Origin: Annona cherimola | Lineage: Eukaryota > Streptophyta > Magnoliopsida > Magnoliales > Annonaceae | NCBI GenBank assembly: GCA_030490835.1 | Contig: CM059971.1 | Span: 47,416,012 to 47,480,011 of the forward strand | Direction of reading: 5' to 3' | DNA length: 64,000 nucleotides | In this document: positions 25,001 to 38,000 of the stretch, piece after piece | Numbering within the stretch: position 1 is the stretch's first letter | Layout of the letters: the number at the start of each line of letters is the position of its first letter | Notes under the pieces: model-generated | Seen by the model: the letters and a program-made list of their open reading frames with translations, nothing else | Databases searched by the model: none | Told to the model about the DNA's origin: nothing | Program-made: the position numbers and the translations under genes

Positions 25001-26970
25001 GATTATTTAGAATAGTGTACAACTCAATCTAATTGACTTAATTTGACTGTAAATGTGAACGAATAAACTTTAACGCATTCCAATAGAGTCAAAACAACCG
25101 AATCGGACGTAAGGAACTTCAATAAATAAGAACTAACAGCAATCCCTTGATTTTGTTTGCATACGAACGACAACGGATGACGGTAAAGGCAATCAAATCG
25201 AATCAAATGAATTGAGTTGGATAGAATGAACTTTGATTATTTAGAATAGTGTACAACTCAATCTAATTGACTTGATTTTACTGTAATGAGAACGAGTAAA
25301 CTTTAACGCATTCTAATAGATTGAAAACAACCAAATCGAACGCAAGGAACTTCAATAAACAAGAATTAACAACAATCCCTTGATTTTATTTACATTCGAA
25401 CGACAACGAACGACCTTAAAAGCATTGAAATCGAATCTAATGAATTCAGTCGAATAGAACGAACTTTGATTATTTAGAATAGTGTGCAACTCAATCTAAT
25501 TGACTTGATTTTACAGTAATGAGAACGAGTAAACTTTAACGCATTCTAATAGATTCAAAACAACCAAATCGGATGTAAGGAATTTTCAATAAACAAGAAT
25601 TAACAACAATCCCTTGATTTTATATACATTTGAACGACAACGAACGACCTTAAAAGCATTGAAATCGAATCAAATGAATTCAGATGGATAGAATGAACTT
25701 TGATTATTTAGAATAGTGTACAACTCAATCTAATTGACTTAATTTTTCTGTAATGAGAACGAGTAAACTTTAACGAATTCTAATAGATTCAAAACAACCA
25801 AATCGAACGTAAGGAACTTCAACAAACAAGAATTAAAAACAATCCATTGATTTTATTTACATTCGAATGATAACGAACGACCTTAAAAGCATTGAAATCG
25901 AATCAAATGAATTCAGTCGGATAGAATGAACTTTGATTATTTAGAATAGTTTACAACTCAATCTAATTGACTTGATTTGACTGTAATGAGAAGGAGTAAA
26001 CTTTAACGCATTCTAATAGATTCAAAACAACCGAAACGGAAGTAAGGAACTTCAATAAAAAAGAACTAGCAACAATCCCTTTATTTCGTTTGCATTGGAA
26101 CGAAAACAAATGACCTTAAAGGCGTTCGAATCGAATCAACTGAATTCAGTCGGATAGAATGAACTTTGATTATTTAGAATAGTGTACAACTCAATCTAAT
26201 TAACTTAATTTGACTGTAATGTGAACGAATAAACTTTAACGCATTCCAATAGATTCGAAACAACTGAATCGGATGTAAGGAACTTCAATAAATAAGAACT
26301 AGCAACAATCTCTTGATTTCGTTTGCATTGGAACGACAACAAATGACCTTAAAGGCGTTCGAATCGAAACAATTGAATTCAGTCGGATAGAATGAACTGT
26401 GATTATTTAGAATAGTGTACAACTCAATCTAATTGACTTAATTTGACTGTAATGTGAACGAATAAACTTTAACGCATTCCAATAGATTCGAAACAACCGA
26501 ATCGGATGTAAGGAACTTCAATAAATAAGAACTAGCAACAATCTCTTGATTTCGTTTGCATACGAACGACAACGGATGACGGTAAAGGCATTCAAATCGA
26601 ATCAAATGAATTGAGTCGGATAGAATGAACTTTGATTATTTAGAATAGTGTACAACTCAATCTAATTGACTTGATTTGACTGTAACGAGAACGAGTAAAC
26701 TTTAACGCATTCTAATAGATTCAAAACAACCAAATCGAACGTAAGGAACTTCAATAAACAAGAATTATAAACAATCCCTTGATTTTATTTACATTCGAAT
26801 GATAACGAACGACCTTAAAAGCATTGAAATCGAATCAAATGAATTCAGTCGCATAGAACGAACTTTGATTATTTAGAATAGTGTACAACTCAATCTAATT
26901 GACTTGATTTTACAGTAATGAGAACGAGTAAACTTTAACGCATTCTAATAGATTCAAAACAACCAAATCG
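22020..26970. repeat. 10-monomer higher-order repeat, near-identical copies of 2333 bp
   Basis: Markers recur exactly 2333 bp apart: AGATTAAAAACAACCG (the TTAAAAAC at 22,521 and 24,854), GGCGTTCG fronts at 22,621 and 24,954 with GAACTATGATTATT, CCGAAACGGAAGT (about 23,698 and 26,031) and CTTCAATAAAAAAG. Two copies are complete and a third stops near 26,970, where CGAACGTAAGG replaces CGGATGTAAGG. I noticed only about half a dozen single-base differences between copies, for example GTCGAATAG against GTCGCATAG and GACAACAAATG against GAAAACAAATG. This is one of the newest duplications in the window, or an assembly duplication. Length is 2330+3: two 234-bp monomers plus the extra A at GACTGTAAATGTG. 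Confidence 0.94.
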
Positions 26971-29850
26971 AACGTAAGGAACTTCAATAAACAAGAATTA
27001 ACAACAATCCCTTGATTTTATATACATTCGAACGACTACAAACGACCTTAAAAGGATTGAAATCGAATCAAATGAATTAATTCGGATAGAACGAACTTTG
27101 ATTATTTAGAATAGTGTACAACTCAATCTAATTGACTTGATTTGACTGTAATGGGAACGAGTAAACTTTAACGCATTCTAATAGATTCAAAACAACCGAA
27201 TCGGAAGTAAGGAACTTCAATAAATAAGAACTAGCAATAATCCCTTTATTTCGTTTGCATTGGAACGACAACAAATGACCTTAAAGGCGTTCGAATCGAA
27301 TCAACTGAATTCAGTCGGATAGAATGAACTTTGATTATTTAGAATAGTGTACAACTCAATCTAATTGACTTAATTTGACTGTAATGTGAACGAATAAACT
27401 TTAACGCATTCCAATAGATTCGAAACAACTGAATCGGATGTAAGCAACTTCAATAAATAAGAACTAGCAACAATCCCTTTATTTCGTTTGTATTGGAACG
27501 ACAACAAATGACCTTAAAGGCGTTCGAATCGAAACAATTGAATTCAGTCGGATAGAATGAACTGTGATTATTTAGAATAGTGTACAACTCAATCTAATTG
27601 ACTTAATTTGACTGTAATGTGAACGAATAAACTTTAACGCATTCCAATAGATTCGAAACAACCGAATCGGATGTAAGGAACTTCAATAAATAAGAACTAG
27701 CAACAATCTCTTGATTTCGTTTGCATACGAACGACAACGGATGACGGTAAAGGCATTCAAATCGAATCAAATGAATTGAGTCGGATAGAATGAACTTTGA
27801 TTATTTAGAATAGTGTACAACTCAATCTAATTGACTTGATTTTATAGTAATGAGAACGAGTAAACTTTAACGCATTCTAATAGATTCAGAACAACCAAAT
27901 CGGATGTAAGGAATTTTCAATAAACAAGAATTAACAACAATCCCTTGATTTTATATACATTTGAACGACAACGAACGACCTTAAAAGCATTGAAATCGAA
28001 TCAAATGAATTCAGTTGGATAGAACGAACTTTGATTATTTAGAATAGTGTACAACTCAATCTAATTGACTTAATTTTACTGAAATGAGAACGAGTAAACT
28101 TAAACGCATTCTAATAGATTCAAAACAACCAAATCGAACGTAAGGAACTTCAATAAACAAGAATTAACACCAATCCCTTGATATTATTTACATTCGAATG
28201 ATAACGAACGACCTTAAAAGCATTGAAATTGAATCAAATGAATTCGGTCGGATAGAATGAACTTTGATTATTTAGAATAGTGTACAACTCAATCTAATTG
28301 ACTTGATTTAACTGTAATGAGAACGAGTAAACTTTAACGCATTCTAATAGATTCAAAACAACTGAATCGGAAGTAAGGAACTTCAATAAATAAGAACTAG
28401 CAACAATCCCTTTATTTCGTTTGCATTGGAACGACAACAAATCACCTTAAAGGCGTTCGAATCGAATCAACTGAATTCAGTCGGATAGAACGAACTTTGA
28501 TTATTTAGAATAGTGTACAACTCAATCTAATTGACTTGATTTGACTGTAATGAGAACGAGTAAACTTTAACGCATTCTAATAGATTCAAAACAACCGAAT
28601 CGGAAGTAAGGAACTTCAATAAATAAGAACTAGCAATAATCCCTTTATTTCGTTTGCATTGGAACGACAACAAATGACCTTAAAGGCGTTCGAATCGAAT
28701 CAACTGAATTCAGTCGGATAGAATGAACTTTGATTATTTAGAATAGTGTACAACTCAATCTAATTGACTTAATTTGACTGTAATGTGAACGAATAAACTT
28801 TAACGCATTCCAATAGATTCGAAACAACTGAATCGGATGTAAGCAACTTCAATAAATAAGAACTAGCAACAATCCCTTTATTTCGTTTGTATTGGAACGA
28901 CAACAAATGACCTTAAAGGCGTTCGAATCGAAACAATTGAATTCAGTCGGATAGAATGAACTGTGATTATTTAGAATAGTGTACAACTCAATCTAATTGA
29001 CTTAATTTGACTGTAATGTGAACGAATAAACTTTAACGCATTCCAATAGATTCGAAACAACCGAATCGGATGTAAGGAACTTCAATAAATAAGAACTAGC
29101 AACAATCTCTTGATTTCGTTTGCATACGAACGACAACGGATGACGGTAAAGGCGTTCGAATCGAATCAACTGAATTCAGTCGGATAGAACGAACTTTGAT
29201 TATTTAGAATAGTGTACAACTCAATCTAATTGACTTGATTTGACTGTAATGAGAACGAGTAAACTTTAACGCATTCTAATAGATTCAAAACAACCGAATC
29301 GGAAGTAAGGAACTTCAATAAATAAGAACTAGCAATAATCCCTTTATTTCGTTTGCATTGGAACGACAACAAATGACCTTAAAGGCGTTCGAATCGAATC
29401 AACTGAATTCAGTCGGATAGGATGAACTTTGATTATTTAGAATAGTGTACAACTCAATCTAATTGACTTAATTTGACTGTAATGTGAACGAATAAACTTT
29501 AACGCATTCCAATAGATTCGAAACAACTGAATCGGATGTAAGCAACTTCAATAAATAAGAACTAGCAACAATCCCTTTATTTCGTTTGTATTGGAACGAC
29601 AACAAATGACCTTAAAGGCGTTCGAATCGAAACAATTGAATTCAGTCGGATAGAATGAACTGTGATTATTTAGAATAGTGTACAACTCAATCTAATTGAC
29701 TTGATTTGACTGGAATGAGAACGAGTAAACTTTAACGCATTCTAATAGATTCAAAACAACCAAATCGAACGTAAGGAATTTTCAATAAACAAGAATTAAC
29801 AACAATCCCTTGATTTTATATACATTCGAACCACTACAAACGACCTTAAA
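26971..29850. repeat. 6-monomer then 3-monomer copies (1399 and 699 bp)
   Basis: TAAGCAACTTC occurs at 27,441, 28,840 and 29,539, giving intervals of 1399 and 699 bp. GCAATAATCCC follows the same steps at 27,234, 28,633 and 29,332. The repeated piece is three monomers: about 27,086-27,750, 28,485-29,150 and 29,184-29,700. The second and third are joined through a chimeric monomer boundary at 29,150. The third copy leaves the pattern at about 29,700. No gene is present. Confidence 0.9.
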
Positions 29851-30550
29851 AGCATTGAAATCGAATCAAATGAATTAATTCGGATAGAACGAACTTTGAT
29901 TTTTTAGAATAGTGTACAACTCAATCTAATTGACTTGATTTGACTGTAATGAGAACGAGTAAACTTTAACGCATTCTAATAGATTCAAAACAACCAAATC
30001 GGATGTAAGGAATTTTCAATAAACAAGAATTAACAACAATCCCTTGATTTTATATACATTCGAACCACTACAAACGACCTTAAAAGCATTGAAATCGAAT
30101 CAAATGAATTAATTCGGATAGAACGAACTTTGATTATTAAGAATAGTGTACAACTCAATCTAATTGACTTGATTTGACTGTAATGAGAACGAGTAAACTT
30201 TAACGCATTCTAATAGATTCAAAACAACCGAATCGGAAGTAAGGAACTTCAATAAATAAGAACTAGCAATAATCCCTTTATTTCGTTTGCATTGGAACGA
30301 CAAAAAATGACCTTAAAGGCGTTCGAATCGAATCAACTGAATTCAGTCGGATAGAATGAACTTTGATTATTTAGAATAGTGTACAAATCAATCTAATTGA
30401 CTTAATTTGACTGTAATGTGAACGAATAAACTTTAACGCATTCCAATAGATTCAAAACAACCGAATCGGACGTAAGGAACTTCCATAAATAAGAACTAAC
30501 AGCAATCCCTTGATTTCGTTTGCATACGAACGACAACAGATGACGGTAAA
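29617..30550. repeat. Local single-monomer duplication (234 bp) and flanks
   Basis: CGAACCACTACAAACG occurs with GAACC at 29,828 and 30,062, exactly 234 bp apart. Both are followed by a variant D front, so one 234-bp monomer was duplicated in place. The first copy carries GATTTTTTAGAATAG and the second GATTATTAAGAATAG. The remaining monomers are of A and B type. Confidence 0.87.
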
Positions 30551-31482
30551 GGCATTGAAATCGAATCAAATGAATTAATTCGGATAGAACGAACTTTGAT
30601 TATTTAGAATAGTGTACAACTCAATCTAATTGACTTGATTTGACTGTAATGAGAACGAGTAAACTTTAACGCATTCTAATAGATTCAAAACAACCGAATC
30701 GGAAGTAAGGAACTTCAATAAATAAGAACTAGCAACAATCCCTTTATTTCATTTGCATTGGAACGACAACAAATGACCTTAAAGGCGTTCGAATCGAATC
30801 AACTGAATTCAGTCGGATAGAATGAACTTTGATTATTTAGAATAGTGTACAACTCAATCTAATTGACTTAATTTGACTGTAATGTGAACGAATAAACTTT
30901 AACGCATTCCAATAGATTCAAAACAACCGAATAGGACGTAAGGAACTTCCATAAATAAGAACTAACAGCAATCCCTTGATTTCGTTTGCATACGAACGAC
31001 AACAGATGACGGTAAAGGCATTGAAATCGAATCAAATGAATTAATTCGGATAGAACGAACTTTGATTATTTAGAATAGTGTACAACTCAATCTAATTGAC
31101 TTGATTTGACTGTAATGAGAACGAGTAAACTTTAACGCATTCTAATAGATTCAAAACAACCGAATCGGAAGTAAGGAACTTCAATAAATAAGAACTAGCA
31201 ACAATCCCTTTATTTCATTTGCATTGGAACGAAAACAAATGACCTTAAAGGCGTTCGAATCGAATCAACTGAATTCAGTCGGATAGAATGAACTTTAATT
31301 ATTTAGAATAGTGTACAACTCAATCTAATTGACTTAATTTGACTGTAATGTGAACGAATAAACTTTAACGCATTCCAATAGATTCAAAACAACCGAATCG
31401 GACGTAAGGAACTTCAATAAATAAGAACTAACAGCAATCCCTTGATTTCGTTTGCATACGAACGACAACGGATGACGGTAAA
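30551..31482. repeat. 2-monomer tandem duplication, 466 bp
   Basis: Copies run 30,551-31,016 and 31,017-31,482. Both begin with GGCATTGAAATCG then GAATTAATTCGG directly after a B-type tail (GACGGTAAA), a chimeric join. Both contain the rare CCCTTTATTTCATTTGC. They differ at a few bases: GACAACAAATG against GAAAACAAATG, and ACTTTGATT against ACTTTAATT. Confidence 0.92.
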
Positions 31483-32009
31483 GGCATTCCAATCGAATCA
31501 AATGAATTGAGTTGGATAGAATGAACTTTGATTATTTAGAATAGTGTACAACTCAATCTAATTGACTTGATTTGACTGGAATGAGAACGAGTAAACTTTA
31601 ACGCATTCTAATAGATTCAAAACAACGAAATCGAACGTAAGGAATTTTCAATAAACAAGAATTAACAACAATCCCTTGATTTTATATACATTCGAACCAC
31701 TACAAACGACCTTAAAAGCATTGAAATCGAATCAAATGAATTAATTCGGATAGAACGAACTTTGATTATTTAGAATAGTGTACAACTCAATCTAATTGAC
31801 TTGATTTGACTGTAATGGGAACGAGTAAACTTTAACGCATTCTAATAGATTCAAAACAACCAAATCGAACGTAAGGAACTTCAATAAACAAGAATTATAA
31901 ACAATCCCTTGATTTTATGTACATTCGAATGATAACGAACGACCTTAAAAGCATTGAAATCGAATCAAATGAATTCAGTTGGATAGAATGAACTTTGATT
32001 ATTTAGAAT
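31483..32009. repeat. Mixed monomers before the 5-mer block
   Basis: These are about two monomers opening with the front GGCATTCCAATCG (31,483), a variant also found at 32,882, 34,047 and 36,845. They include a D-type copy with CGAACCACTACAAACG. No gene is present. Confidence 0.85.
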
Positions 32010-35000
32010 AGTGTACAACTCAATCTAATTGACTTGATTTGACTGTAATGAGAACGAGTAAACTATAACGCATTCTAATAGATTCAAAACAACCGAATCG
32101 GAAGTAAGGAACTTCAATAAATAAGAACTAGCAATAATCCCTTTATTTCGTTTGCATTGGAACGACAACAAATGACCTTAAAGGCGTTCGAATCGAATCA
32201 ACTGAATTCAGTCGGATAGAATGAACTTTGATTATTTAGAATAGTGTACAACTCAATCTAATTGACTTAATTTGACTGTAATGTGAACGAATAAACTTTA
32301 ACGCATTCCAATAGATTCAAAACAACCGAATCGGACGTAAGGAACTTCCATAAATAAGAACTAACAGCAATCCCTTGATTTCGTTTGCATACGAACGACA
32401 ACAGATGACGGTAAAGGCATTGAAATCGAATCAAATGAATTAATTCGGATAGAACGAACTTTGATTATTTAGAATAGTGTACAACTCAATCTAATTGACT
32501 TGATTTGACTGTAATGAGAACGAGTAAACTTTAACGCATTCTAATAGATTCAAAACAACCGAATCGGAAGTAAGGAACTTCAATAAATAAGAACTAGCAA
32601 CAATCCCTTTATTTCATTTGCATTGGAACGAAAACAAATGACCTTAAAGGCGTTCGAATCGAATCAACTGAATTCAGTCGGATAGAATGAACTTTGATTA
32701 TTTAGAATAGTGTACAACTCAATCTAATTGACTTAATTTGACTGTAATGTGAACGAATAAACTTTAACGCATTCCAATAGATTCAAAACAACCGAATCGG
32801 ACGTAAGGAACTTCAATAAATAAGAACTAACAGCAATCCCTTGATTTCGTTTGCATACGAACGACAACGGATGACGGTAAAGGCATTCCAATCGAATCAA
32901 ATGAATTGAGTTGGATAGAATGAACTTTGATTATTTAGAATAGTGTACAACTCAATCTAATTGACTTGATTTGACTGTAATGAGAACGAGTAAACTTTAA
33001 CGCATTCTAATAGATTCAAAACAACCAAATCGGATGTAAGGAATTTTCAATAAACAAGAATTAACAACAATCCCTTGATTTTATATACATTCGAACCACT
33101 ACAAACGACCTTAAAAGCATTGAAATCGAATCAAATGAATTAATTCGGATAGAACGAACTTTGATTATTAAGAATAGTGTACAACTCAATCTAATTGACT
33201 TGATTTGACTGTAATGAGAACGAGTAAACTTTAACGCATTCTAATAGATTCAAAACAACCGAATCGGAAGTAAGGAACTTCAATAAATAAGAACTAGCAA
33301 TAATCCCTTTATTTCGTTTGCATTGGAACGACAAAAAATGACCTTAAAGGCGTTCGAATCGAATCAACTGAATTCAGTCGGATAGAATGAACTTTGATTA
33401 TTTAGAATAGTGTACAACTCAATCTAATTGACTTAATTTGACTGTAATGTGAACGAATAAACTTTAACGCATTCCAATAGATTCAAAACAACCGAATCGG
33501 ACGTAAGGAACTTCCATAAATAAGAACTAACAGCAATCCCTTGATTTCGTTTGCATACGAACGACAACAGATGACGGTAAAGGCATTGAAATCGAATCAA
33601 ATGAATTAATTCGGATAGAACGAACTTTGATTATTTAGAATAGTGTACAACTCAATCTAATTGACTTGATTTGACTGTAATGAGACGAGTAAACTTTAAC
33701 GCATTCTAATTGATTCAAAACAACCGAATCGGAACTAAGGAACTTCAATAAATAAGAACTAGCAACAATCCCTTTATTTCATTTGCATTGGAACGAAAAC
33801 AAATGACCTTAAAGGCGTTTGAATCGAATCAACTGAATTCAGTCGGATAGAATGAACTTTGATTATTTAGAATAGTGTACAACTCAATCTAATTGACTTA
33901 ATTTGACCGTAATGTGAACGAATAAACTTTAACGCATTCCAATAGATTCAAAACAACCGAATCGGACGTAAGGAACTTCTATAAATAAGAACTAACAGCA
34001 ATCCCTTGATTTCGTTTGCATACGAACGACAACGGATGACGGTAAAGGCATTCCAATCGAATCAAATGAATTGAGTTGGATAGAATGAACTTTGATTATT
34101 TAGAATAGTGTACAACTCAATCTAATTGACTTGATTTGACTGTAATGAGAACGAGTAAACTTTAACGCATTCTAATAGATTCAAAACAACCAAATCGGAT
34201 GTAAGGAATTTTCAATAAACAAGAATTAACAACAATCCCTTGATTTTATATACATTCGAACCACTACAAACGACCTTAAAAGCATTGAAATCGAATCAAA
34301 TGAATTAATTTGGATAGAACGAACTTTGATTATTAAGAATAGTGTACAACTCAATCTAATTGACTTGATTTGACTGTAATGAGAACGAGTAAACTTTAAC
34401 GCATTCTAATAGATTCAAAACAACCGAATCGGAAGTAAGGAACTTCAATAAATAAGAACTAGCAATAATCCCTTTATTTCGTTTGCATTGGAACGACAAA
34501 AAATGACCTTAAAGGCGTTCGAATCGAATCAACTGAATTCAGTCGGATAGAATGAACTTTGATTATTTAGAATAGTGTACAACTCAATCTAATTGACTTA
34601 ATTTGACTGTAATGTGAACGAATAAACTTTAACGCATTCCAATAGATTCAAAACAACCGAATCGGACGTAAGGAACTTCCATAAATAAGAACTAACAGCA
34701 ATCCCTTGATTTCGTTTGCATACGAACGACAACAGATGACGGTAAAGGCATTGAAATCGAATCAAATGAATTAATTCGGATAGAACGAACTTTGATTATT
34801 TAGAATAGTGTACAACTCAATCTAATTGACTTGATTTGACTGTAATGAGAACGAGTAAACTTTAACGCATTCTAATTGATTCAAAACAACCGAATCGGAA
34901 GTAAGGAACTTCAATAAATAAGAACTAGCAACAATCCCTTTATTTCATTTGCATTGGAACGACAACAAATGACCTTAAAGGCGTTCGAATCGAATCAACT

Positions 35001-35010
35001 GAATTCAGTC
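32010..35010. repeat. 5-monomer higher-order repeat, about 2.6 copies of 1165-1166 bp
   Basis: GCAATAATCC is at 32,131, 33,297 and 34,462. ACTTCCATAAATAAG (TTCC) is at 32,346, 33,512 and 34,677. The chimeric join GACGGTAAA/GGCATTGAAATCG is at 32,416, 33,582 and 34,747. Intervals are 1166, 1165 and consistent, the 1-bp difference being a loss at TGAGACGAG (about 33,683). The third copy leaves the pattern near 35,010, where the sequence switches to GATTCGAAACAACTG and TAAGCAACTTC. No gene is present. Confidence 0.92.
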
Positions 35011-38000
35011 GGATAGAATGAACATTGATTATTTAGAATAGTGTACAACTCAATCTAATTGACTTAATTTGACTGTAATGTGAACGAATAAACTTTAACG
35101 CATTCCAATAGATTCGAAACAACTGAATCGGATGTAAGCAACTTCAATAAATAAAAACTAGCAACAATCCCTTTATTTCGTTTGTATTGGAACGACAACA
35201 AATGACCTTAAAGGCGTTCGAATCGAAACAACTGAATTCAGTCGGATAGAATGAACTGTGATTATTTAGAATAGTGTACAACTCAATCTAATTGACTTAA
35301 TTTGACTGTAATGTGAACGAATAAACTTTAACGCATTTCAATAGATTCGAAACAACCGAATCGGATGTAAGGAACTTCAATAAATAAGAACTAGCAACAA
35401 TCTCTTGATTTCGTTTGCATACGAACGACAACGGATGACGGTAAAGGCATTCAAATCGAATCAAATGAATTGAGTCGGATAGAATGAACTTTGATTATTT
35501 AGAATAGTGTACAACTCAATCTAATTGACTTGATTTGACTGTAATGAGAACGAGTAAACTTTAACGCATTCTAATAGATTCAAAACAACCAAATCGATCG
35601 TAAGGAACTTCAATAAACAAGAATTATAAACAACCCCTTGATTTTATTTACATTCGAATGATAACGAACGACCTTAAAAGCATTGAAATCGAATCAAATG
35701 AATTCAGTTGGATAGAATGAACTTTGATTATTTAGAATAGCGTACAACTCAATCTAATTGACTTGATTTGACTGTAATGAGAACGCGTAAACTTTAACGC
35801 ATTCTAATAGATTCAAAACAACCAAATCGGATGTAAGGAATTTTCAATAAACAAGAATTAACAACAATCCCTTGATTTTATATACATTCGAACCACTACA
35901 AACGACCTTAAAAGCATTGAAATCGAATCAAATGAATTAATTCGGATAGAACGAACTTTGATTATTAAGAATAGTGTACAACTCAATCTAATTGACTTGA
36001 TTTGACTGTAATGAGAACGAGTAAACTTTAACGCATTCTAATAGATTCAAAACAACCGAATCGGAAGTAAGGAACTTCAATAAATAAGAACTAGCAATAA
36101 TCCCTTTATTTCGTTTGCATTGGAACGACAAAAAATGACCTTAAAGGCGTTCGAATCGAATCAACTGAATTCAGTCGGATAGAATGAACTTTGATTATTT
36201 AGAATAGTGTACAACTCAATCTAATTGACTTAATTTGACTGTAATGTGAACGAATAAACTTTAACGCATTCCAATAGATTCAAAACAACCGAATCGGACG
36301 TAAGGAACTTCCATAAAAAAGAACTAACAGCAATCCCTTGATTTTGTTTGTATACGAACGACAACAGATGACGGTAAAGGCATTGAAATCGAATCAAATG
36401 AATTAATTCGGATAGAACGAACTTTGATTATTTAGAATAGTGTACAACTCAATCTAATTGAGTTGATTTGACTGTAATGAGAACGAGTAAACTTTAACGC
36501 ATTCGAATAGATTCAAAACAACCGAATCGGAAGTAAGGAACTTCAATAAATAAGAACTAGCAACAATCCCTTTATTTCGTTTGCATTGGAACGACAACAA
36601 ATGACCTTAAAGGCGTTCGAATCGAATCAACTGAATTCAGTCGGATAGAATGAACTTTGATTATTTAGAATAGTGTACAACTCAATCTAATTGACTTAAT
36701 TTGACTGTAATGTGAACGAATAAACTTTAACGCATTCCAATAGATTCAAAACAACCGAATCGGACGTAAGGAACTTCAATAAATAAGAACTAACAGCAAT
36801 CCCTTGATTTCGTTTGCATACGAACGACAACGGATGACGGTAAAGGCATTCCAATCGAATCAAATGAATTGAGTTGGATAGAATGAACTTTGATTATTTA
36901 GAATAGTGTACAACTCAATCTAATTGACTTGATTTTACTGTAATGAGAACGAGTAAACTTTAACGCATTCTAATAGATTGAAAACAACCAAATCGAACGT
37001 AAGGAACTTCAATAAACAAGAATTAACAACAATCCCTTGATTTTATTTACATTCGAACGACAACGAACGACCTTAAAAGCATTGAAATCGAATCAAATGA
37101 ATTCAGTCGAATAGAACGAACTTTGATTATTTAGAATAGTGTGCAACTCAATCTAATTGACTTGATTTTACAGTAATGAGAACGAGTAAACTTTAACGCA
37201 TTCTAATAGATTCAAAACAACCAAATCGGATGTAAGGAATTTTCAATAAACAAGAATTAACAACAATCCCTTGATTTTATATACATTTGAACGACAACGA
37301 ACGACCTTAAAAGAATTGAAATCGAATCAAATGAATTCAGTTGGATAGAATGAACTTTGATTATTTAGAATAGTGTACAACTCAATCTAATTGACTTAAT
37401 TTTTCTGTAATGAGAACGAGTAAACTTTAACGAATTCTAATAGATTCAAAACAACCAAATCGAACGTAAGGAACTTCAATAAACAAGAATTAACAACAAT
37501 CCATTGATTTTATTTACATTCGAATGATAACGAACGACCTTAAAAGCATTGAAATCGAATCAAATGAATTCAGTCGGATAGAATGAACTTTGATTATTTA
37601 GAATAGTGTACAACTCAATCTAATTGACTTGATTTGACTGTAATGAGAACGAGTAAACTTTAACGCATTCTAATAGATTCAAAACAACCGAATCGGAAGT
37701 AAGGAACTTCAATAAATAAGAACTAGCAACAATCCCTTTATTTCGTTTGCATACGAACGACAACGGATGACGGTAAAGGCATTCAAATCGAATCAAATGA
37801 ATTGAGTCGGATAGAATGAACTTTGATTATTTAGAAAAGTGTACAACTCAATCTAATTGACTTGATTTGACTGTAATGAGAACGAGTAAACTTTAACGCA
37901 TTCTAATAGATTCAAAACAACCAAATCGAACGTAAGGAACTTCAATAAACAAGAATTATAAACAATCCCTTGATTTTATTTACATTCGAATGATAACGAA

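Noticed and set aside
29800..30150. Transposable element insertion suspected from the changed CGAACCACTACAAACG text
   Set aside because: The phase stays at 234 bp and every flanking segment aligns to monomers. These are only D-type variant copies.
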